Positions 32,514 to 37,046 of a DNA stretch of 37,046 bases are shown here, one piece after another; position 1 is the stretch's first letter, and every line of letters starts with the position of its first letter. The stretch covers positions 1 to 37,046 of the forward strand of contig JAPLGS010000141.1 in NCBI GenBank assembly GCA_026390015.1, written 5' to 3'. The notes below the pieces were generated by a model. The model saw nothing but the letters and a program-made list of their open reading frames with translations, did no database searches and was not told the DNA's origin. The DNA is from Chloroflexota bacterium. Its GTDB lineage: Bacteria; Chloroflexota; Anaerolineae; Anaerolineales; Villigracilaceae. The translations under genes and the position numbers were made by a program.

Positions 32514-32817
32514 AATGCCTCCGCATTAAGGGGTAACTATTACATCTAATGTCTTTTCTGCTTTACCCTGTGATGATACCCAATCTAATTGCTCATCCAT
32601 AGGCGTAAATGTCACCAAAGCGGACGACAATCGTCACAATTTTAGCATTAGACATTTATTAATTTTGACGTAGAAAGACGATGGGTTTCCGATTACTGAA
32701 TTAGAATAAATAGTAATTTACTAACCCACACAATTTATACATAATGAGTGGATATACTTGAATAAAGTCGCGTAAGATTTCCTGAACGCAGACTGACTGT
32801 ACTTTCGGAGGAATCAC
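32514..32817. other. 304-nt intergenic region between two divergent genes
   Basis: AT-rich. It holds one small palindrome (GACGA-CAA-TCGTC, 32623-32635) and a moderate plus-strand promoter (32717-32745). I see no ORF with a ribosome binding site and no RNA gene. A promoter for the GltD-like gene must lie here, but no box pair stands out. Confidence 0.5.
32717..32745 (+). promoter_or_regulatory. Moderate promoter for the MacAB-like operon
   Basis: TTTACT (32717-32722) and CATAAT (32740-32745) are 17 nt apart, giving a start near 32752 and a leader of about 66 nt. Each box has four or five consensus matches, in AT-rich surroundings where chance matches are common. Confidence 0.35.
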
Positions 32818-34074
32818 ATGAAACATTTTTTTGCAAAATTTTCCCGCACAACATGGATCATTATTGGAGTGATCATAGCAGGCCTAGCTGCATTTATTTT
32901 TACCAGATCGCGCGGAGGAACTGAAACGATCTATCAAACAACACCAGTAACACGTGGCAATCTGGTAGCATCGATCGGCGCTACTGGCAGTGTTCGAGCG
33001 CGACAAAGCGCCGTATTGACCTGGCAGACGAGCGGAATCGTGGATGTGGTCAATGTGGATGTAGGCGCACACGTCATACATGATGATGTGCTGGCCAGTC
33101 TCGATAAGACTTCTCTTAACCAGAGCATTATTCTCGCAGAATCAGATCTTGCCAGCGCCAGGAGAACTCTCGAAGACCTGCTCAATTCAGATACGGCGCG
33201 CGCGCAAGCTCTTGTCGCGGTGGGTAAAGCGGAGAAAGCGTATGAGAGAGCCTACAACTGGCGCCTTGAACTAAACGGTAAAATTGATATCACTGATACT
33301 TATTTAGAATTTGGAATTCCCAAGGTGCGGAAGTACAAAGGTTATGCCAGTGAACAAACAATCGCAGATGCCGATGAAAACCTGGCGTTGACCGAGGCTC
33401 AATTAAAGGATGCCCGCCGTACTTATGAGCGCCTGAAAAATGGCGCCGACTCGACTGAGATTGCTGCTGCAGAAGCGCGAGTGGCCGCTGCACAATCAAC
33501 TTTAAATCTTGTTTTTATTTCAACTCCTTTTGATGGGACGGTAACACAAGCGAACCCTTCCGTTGGCGATCAGATATCAGCCGGCTCTGTTGCTTTTAGA
33601 GTGGATGATCTTTCCCATTTACTTTTAGACCTGCAGGTTTCAGAAGTGGATATCAACAGCGTGTTTGTTGGTCAGAACGCAACGCTAACGTTTGATGCGA
33701 TCCTCGGAAAACAATATGCTGGCAAGATAGTGGAAGTCGGTCAGTCAGGTGATACCGTGCAGGGAGTTGTCAGTTTTACTGTCACGGTGGAGTTGACTGA
33801 CGCGGATGAACTCGTCAAACCCGGAATGACCGCCGCTGTGACTGTTGTCGTGGAAGAGGTCAACGATGTTGTGTTGATCCCAAATCGCGCTGTTCGTTTA
33901 GTAGATGGTGACCGAGTGGTGTATAAGCTGGTTGATGGTCAGCCGGTTGAGGTCAAGATAAAACTCGGTTCTTCATCCGATACGTCAAGTGTGCTGGCAA
34001 GTGGAGATCTCAAAGAAGGCGATCTGATCATTTTGAATCCACCATCTCGAAATGGCGGGCCGTTCGGAGGCTAA
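32818..34074 (+). CDS. MacA/HlyD-type periplasmic-adaptor-like protein of an ABC exporter
   Basis: A 418-residue membrane-fusion-family protein: one N-terminal transmembrane helix (about 12-30), a barrel/lipoyl start ([21 protein letters not shown]), an alpha-helical hairpin (about 95-230; two-part coiled coil with [21 protein letters not shown]-like heptads), the second lipoyl half ([21 protein letters not shown]) and the C-terminal barrel ([20 protein letters not shown]). It partners the MacB-like ATPase and permease just downstream. GGAGGAATC lies before the ATG. In a single-membrane organism it would reach into the wall, not to TolC (inference). Confidence 0.93.
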   Translation: MKHFFAKFSRTTWIIIGVIIAGLAAFIFTRSRGGTETIYQTTPVTRGNLVASIGATGSVRARQSAVLTWQTSGIVDVVNVDVGAHVIHDDVLASLDKTSLNQSIILAESDLASARRTLEDLLNSDTARAQALVAVGKAEKAYERAYNWRLELNGKIDITDTYLEFGIPKVRKYKGYASEQTIADADENLALTEAQLKDARRTYERLKNGADSTEIAAAEARVAAAQSTLNLVFISTPFDGTVTQANPSVGDQISAGSVAFRVDDLSHLLLDLQVSEVDINSVFVGQNATLTFDAILGKQYAGKIVEVGQSGDTVQGVVSFTVTVELTDADELVKPGMTAAVTVVVEEVNDVVLIPNRAVRLVDGDRVVYKLVDGQPVEVKIKLGSSSDTSSVLASGDLKEGDLIILNPPSRNGGPFGG

Positions 34075-34075
34075 T

Positions 34076-34777
34076 ATGGATTGGGTGATCGAAGCTCGTG
34101 ATCTGGTAAAAACTTATAAAATGGGTGATTTTGATGTGCAGGCACTGCGCGGTGTTTCATTCAAGATCAGACGCGGCGAAGTACTTTCCATTATGGGACC
34201 TTCTGGTTCGGGTAAATCCACCATGATGAACACACTTGGCTGTTTGGATAGACCGACATCAGGTGAATATATTCTTGATGGAGAATCAGTTGGCGAAATG
34301 ACCGATGACCAACTCGCCAGTGTGCGCAACCGAAAAGTTGGATTCGTTTTCCAAAGCTTTAATTTACTCTCGCGGTTAACTGCCTTGGGCAATGTTGAGC
34401 TTCCATTGCGTTATGCCGGACTGGTCGATGGACGCCGTGAGCGCGCCCGAGCCGCGCTGGAAGCAGTGGGCTTGAGCGATCGTATGACGCACCGTCCTTA
34501 TGAGCTTTCAGGCGGTCAGCAGCAGCGCGTGGCGGTTGCACGCGCCATCGTCAATGATCCCGCTATGATCATGGCTGATGAACCGACCGGCAATCTGGAT
34601 TCAAAAGTTGGGAAGGAGATCATGAATCTTTTGCTTAACCTCAATAAGGAACGCGGGACAACATTGATCATTATCACTCACGATGCGGCGATCGCAGAAC
34701 AAACCCAGCGTGTGATCCGCTTGCGTGATGGCGAACTCGAATCTTCCGGCGAAGAAAATATTGGGAAGGCAAAATGA
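34076..34777 (+). CDS. MacB/LolD-type ABC transporter ATPase
   Basis: The start at 34076 (GGAGG 6 nt upstream) follows the adaptor stop by 1 nt; the longer frame to 34052 would overlap it. The 233-residue product has Walker [10 protein letters not shown] (41-49), Q-loop [12 protein letters not shown], signature LSGGQQQR, Walker [13 protein letters not shown] and the H-loop IIITHD. It belongs to the MacB/LolD/FtsE branch that powers non-transporting mechanotransmission. The gene ends in an ATGA overlap with the permease gene. Confidence 0.96.
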   Translation: MDWVIEARDLVKTYKMGDFDVQALRGVSFKIRRGEVLSIMGPSGSGKSTMMNTLGCLDRPTSGEYILDGESVGEMTDDQLASVRNRKVGFVFQSFNLLSRLTALGNVELPLRYAGLVDGRRERARAALEAVGLSDRMTHRPYELSGGQQQRVAVARAIVNDPAMIMADEPTGNLDSKVGKEIMNLLLNLNKERGTTLIIITHDAAIAEQTQRVIRLRDGELESSGEENIGKAK

Positions 34778-36030
34778 CATTTACACAAGCTCTCCTCGAA
34801 GCCATTGAAAGTTTAAATGGCAATAAAATGCGTTCCGGGCTGACAGTGCTTGGCATTGTTATCGGCGTCGCGGCTGTGATCGCCATGCTTGCCGTGGGGA
34901 ATGGGGCGCAAGCTTCCATCACAGGTTCCATCAGCAGTATTGGAACCAACTTATTATTTGTTTTTAGCGGCGTTGCGGATGGCCCTCCAGGAGGACCAGG
35001 CAGAGGAAGAAGCGGAAATAACAACCGTCCGCTTACCCTTGCAGACGCCGACGCGATTTCAGATCCTTTTGCGGCACCCTCAGTCGAGTTGGTTGCCCCT
35101 GCGATTCAAGGTAATGCAACTTTAACTTTTGGCGGTGAAAAATCAACTTCCACGATTTCAGGAGTGACTCCTGCTTATGCTTCAGTGCGAAATTTAGAAC
35201 TTGCTGATGGCGAGTTTTTGAATGAAGAGCAAATGCTTGGAAGAATGTCTGTAGTTGTGCTGGGGCCTGAAGTAGCGGTGGCAATTTTTGGTCACGCTGA
35301 TGGAATTGTCGGTGAAACGATTCGAATTGAAGGCCAGCCGTTTCGTGTGATCGGGGTCTTGGTTGCAAAGGGCGGTGGCGCTTTTGGCAGCGAAGATAAC
35401 AGCGCCTACATTCCGTTTACAACGGCGCAGGCGCGCTTGATTAAACGGAATTCGCGGGATGAGATCGATGTGCTTTTTGTCCAAGCTACCACCGCCGAAT
35501 CCGTCGGCCTGGCCTCTGATGAAATCTCAAATATTCTTCGGCAAAGGCACCGTACTCCGATCGGGGTCGACGATTTTACAGTGTTCACCCAACAGGATTT
35601 TCTCAAAACCTTTGCCACCATCACTGGCGTGTTAACGATCTTCCTCGGCGGAATTGCGGGAATTTCTCTGCTGGTAGGCGGTATTGGAATTATGAATATC
35701 ATGCTTGTATCAGTCACGGAACGTACCCGTGAGATCGGGTTACGCAAGGCGCTTGGAGCACGCAAGAAGGATATTCTGCTTCAATTCCTAACTGAATCAT
35801 CCTTGCTTAGTTTGATCGGAGGTATCATCGGCATCATGTTCGGCTGGCTGATCGCTTTTGTCGTGGGGCAGGTTGCCACTGCGACAGGAAATAATTTCAC
35901 GCCGATTGTTGGCACCGATGCGATCATCCTTTCAACAAGCTTCTCTGCGATCATCGGATTGTTCTTTGGTATTTATCCCGCGAGTCGCGCCGCCAATCTG
36001 GAGCCGGTGGAAGCGTTGCGTTATGAGTAG
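34774..36030 (+). CDS. MacB-type FtsX-domain permease
   Basis: A 418-residue protein with the MacB layout: one N-terminal helix (about 18-40), a large extracytoplasmic MacB_PCD domain (about 45-280), then three helices ([20 protein letters not shown]; the second in the [15 protein letters not shown] area; the third near [14 protein letters not shown]). [15 protein letters not shown] is the FtsX coupling block. The start of the outside domain has an unusual glycine/proline/asparagine stretch ([16 protein letters not shown]). Start and ATPase stop overlap by 4 nt. Cargo is unknown. Confidence 0.95.
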   Translation: MTFTQALLEAIESLNGNKMRSGLTVLGIVIGVAAVIAMLAVGNGAQASITGSISSIGTNLLFVFSGVADGPPGGPGRGRSGNNNRPLTLADADAISDPFAAPSVELVAPAIQGNATLTFGGEKSTSTISGVTPAYASVRNLELADGEFLNEEQMLGRMSVVVLGPEVAVAIFGHADGIVGETIRIEGQPFRVIGVLVAKGGGAFGSEDNSAYIPFTTAQARLIKRNSRDEIDVLFVQATTAESVGLASDEISNILRQRHRTPIGVDDFTVFTQQDFLKTFATITGVLTIFLGGIAGISLLVGGIGIMNIMLVSVTERTREIGLRKALGARKKDILLQFLTESSLLSLIGGIIGIMFGWLIAFVVGQVATATGNNFTPIVGTDAIILSTSFSAIIGLFFGIYPASRAANLEPVEALRYE

Positions 36031-36036
36031 GCTTGA

Positions 36037-36741
36037 ATGATCAAGCAGTTTCCTGCGCGTCGAAATATACTGATCGTTTTCCTGTTAGTTTTCTTGACTC
36101 ACGGATGTACGCGGCCTGGCTTGAATGCGCCTAAAGCATCGCCGACCGCTCTGGATATTCAACCCATAATGACTGGAGTTCGAGTTGAGCCGTCTATCAC
36201 GCCGACCTTGCTGGTTGTGACTCCCACTCCAGCCCCAACCGAGACCTCCATGCCCAAAGTCACAATTAGCGCTGAAAAGGGAAATCTATATATCAGGCGC
36301 GGGCCAGGCATGGCCTATGATCGGATCAGCGTGTTGTACATGGATACGAGCACAGAGGTACTTGCGCGCGATGTGCTCTCCAAATGGGTGCAGGTTGTCA
36401 TCCCAGACTCTGATAAAACCGGCTGGGTGTCGCTTCAAACTGATTATTCAAAATTGAATGGCGAGTTGAGTTCATTGCCTGACTATACGTTTACAGAATG
36501 GCCTGTTCCTGCATATTTATATAATTGCACCGAACATGATATGTATATCATGCCCGGCGAGATCACAGTCACATCGTATTTCACACACCCAAATAATCAA
36601 GTATGGCTTAACCCCGGCAGATATATCGTATATGACGACACGTTCTCCAAAAGACCGATCGTGAAAGAGATTGATATCCGCGAAGGCGAGAATATAGCTA
36701 TCCTTTATGATGGAGCCGGCAACCACCATAAATGTCCGTAG
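36037..36741 (+). CDS. Putative lipoprotein with bacterial SH3 domain
   Basis: A 234-residue exported protein: hydrophobic signal (ILIVFLLVFL) followed by THGC, a weak lipobox (Cys24), a proline/threonine-rich linker (about 28-70, LLVVTPTPAPTETSMP), then a bacterial SH3 domain (about 72-130, GNLYIRRGPGMAYDRIS and TGWVSLQTDY), and a C-terminal beta domain without known family. SH3b domains often bind cell-wall peptides. The ATG lies 6 nt after the permease stop, so it is probably the fourth gene of the exporter operon. No clear Shine-Dalgarno sequence. Confidence 0.82.
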   Translation: MIKQFPARRNILIVFLLVFLTHGCTRPGLNAPKASPTALDIQPIMTGVRVEPSITPTLLVVTPTPAPTETSMPKVTISAEKGNLYIRRGPGMAYDRISVLYMDTSTEVLARDVLSKWVQVVIPDSDKTGWVSLQTDYSKLNGELSSLPDYTFTEWPVPAYLYNCTEHDMYIMPGEITVTSYFTHPNNQVWLNPGRYIVYDDTFSKRPIVKEIDIREGENIAILYDGAGNHHKCP

Positions 36742-36768
36742 CTATGGGATAAAATATAAAAAGCTTAC

Positions 36769-36793
36769 ACGGCGTTGGATGATCCAGCGCCGT
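36769..36793 (+). terminator. Stem-loop after the exporter/SH3 operon
   Basis: An 11-bp stem (36769-36779 with 36783-36793, one G-T pair) closes a TGA loop. It is followed by TAAAC, so the U-tract is poor, but it sits 27 nt after the SH3 stop and before the M32 gene. Confidence 0.6.
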
Positions 36794-36813
36794 TAAACTC
36801 AACAGTGCACCCG

Positions 36814-36834
36814 TATATTTATTTGATATCAAAT
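36814..36834 (+). promoter_or_regulatory. -10 box and 14-bp palindromic operator-like site of the M32 carboxypeptidase gene
   Basis: TATATT (36814-36819) is followed at 36821-36834 by ATTTGATATCAAAT, a perfect 14-bp palindrome that covers the predicted transcription start (about 36826). AGGAG begins 3 nt after it (36837) and serves the ATG at 36849. Confidence 0.5.
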
Positions 36835-36848
36835 TCAGGAGATGAATC

Positions 36849-37046
36849 ATGTCTGAAAAATTAAACCAGCTAAAAGAAATCCTTGGGGAAGTGTCCGACT
36901 TGAATCACGCCGCCAGTGTCTTGGGTTGGGATCAGCAAGTAAATATGCCCCCCGGCGGCGGAGAGGCGCGCGGTCAACATTTAGCCACGCTAGGCAAGCT
37001 CTCCCATCAAAAATCCACTTCCGATGAAGTTGGAAAATTACTGGAG
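36849..37046 (+). CDS. M32 carboxypeptidase (Taq-type), N-terminal part cut by the window edge
   Basis: 66 codons are seen, open to the last base. The start has AGGAG upstream and reads MSEKLNQLKEILGEVSDLNH, then LGWDQQVNMPPGGGEARGQH and LATLGKLSHQK, the typical opening of thermostable metallocarboxypeptidases (family M32; the DQ-x-x-x-MPpGG block). These zinc enzymes remove C-terminal residues from peptides in the cytoplasm; the HEXXH active site would lie outside the window. Full-length proteins have about 500 residues. Confidence 0.93.
   Translation, partial: MSEKLNQLKEILGEVSDLNHAASVLGWDQQVNMPPGGGEARGQHLATLGKLSHQKSTSDEVGKLLE

Noticed and set aside
32549-32602. A 17-codon ORF in the gap before the exporter operon
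   Set aside because: No ribosome binding site, and it lies in AT-rich DNA where short ORFs arise by chance.
32546-32656. A 7-bp AATGTCT / AGACATT inverted repeat in the same gap
   Set aside because: The arms are nearly 100 nt apart and short; no reason to expect pairing or joint binding.
1-37046. tRNA, rRNA, prophage, toxin-antitoxin or restriction genes
   Set aside because: I looked for cloverleaf and conserved-core patterns, integrase, capsid, small two-gene toxin pairs and methylase motifs and found none; only TrmI and the SpeE-like protein have SAM-type folds.

Overview
This 37 kb window looks like chromosomal DNA of a free-living bacterium of the phylum Chloroflexota, most likely class Anaerolineae. 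This is an inference from gene content, not from a marker gene: no rRNA or tRNA gene was seen. The pointers are many lipoproteins with classical lipobox signals, a MacAB-type transporter with no outer-membrane partner in view, Asp23, DUF1461, VanZ-like and PrsW-like membrane proteins, a two-gene tat locus, and several genes whose -10 box sits so close to the ATG that the transcript should be leaderless. No prophage, CRISPR array, integron or recognisable defence locus is visible. The only mobile-element trace is the 3' end of an IS200/IS605-type tnpB at the left edge.

Left part (1-8.9 kb). The tnpB end (2-484) and its right-end hairpin are followed by a minus-strand cluster. In transcription order this is an amidohydrolase (8776-7187), DppB- and DppC-type permeases, an oligopeptide-type binding lipoprotein (5201-3594), a DadA/PuuB-like FAD amine oxidase (3499-2210) and a GH13 alpha-glucosidase (2207-561). 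It starts from a good sigma-70-like promoter (8899-8871). Two AAAAG-N-CTTTT palindromes lie in its leader, and a strong stem-loop after the binding-protein gene divides the unit. No ABC ATPase is present.

9-13.5 kb, plus strand: mnmA, an S9 prolyl-oligopeptidase-like peptidase, a small membrane protein, a DedA protein and a VanZ-like protein. A pair of small palindromes follows mnmA, and an intrinsic terminator touches the VanZ start codon. 13.5-24 kb, minus strand: a membrane-anchored penicillin-acylase-family hydrolase; then (in transcription order) fabG, asp23-like, nusB, tatA, tatC and a large sugar-binding/TIM-barrel lipoprotein; upstream of these a DUF1461 membrane protein and a membrane-embedded spermidine-synthase-like protein.

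24-26 kb, plus strand: a PaiB-like FMN protein, then a promoter, a leader hairpin, a 31-codon membrane ORF and the bL25 (rplY/ctc) gene. 25.8-31 kb, minus strand: a tight five-gene unit made of a membrane-anchored HEXXH metallopeptidase, a DsbA-cyclophilin fusion lipoprotein with a degenerate CXXC, a PrsW-like intramembrane protease, tRNA m1A58 methyltransferase and a CoA-type Nudix hydrolase. I regard the first three genes as the best candidate for an undescribed system, an extracytoplasmic protein folding/proteolysis module. Then comes a GltD-like oxidoreductase (minus) and, on the plus strand, a MacA-MacB ATPase-MacB permease operon with an SH3 lipoprotein, and the start of an M32 carboxypeptidase whose putative transcription start lies in a 14-bp perfect palindrome.
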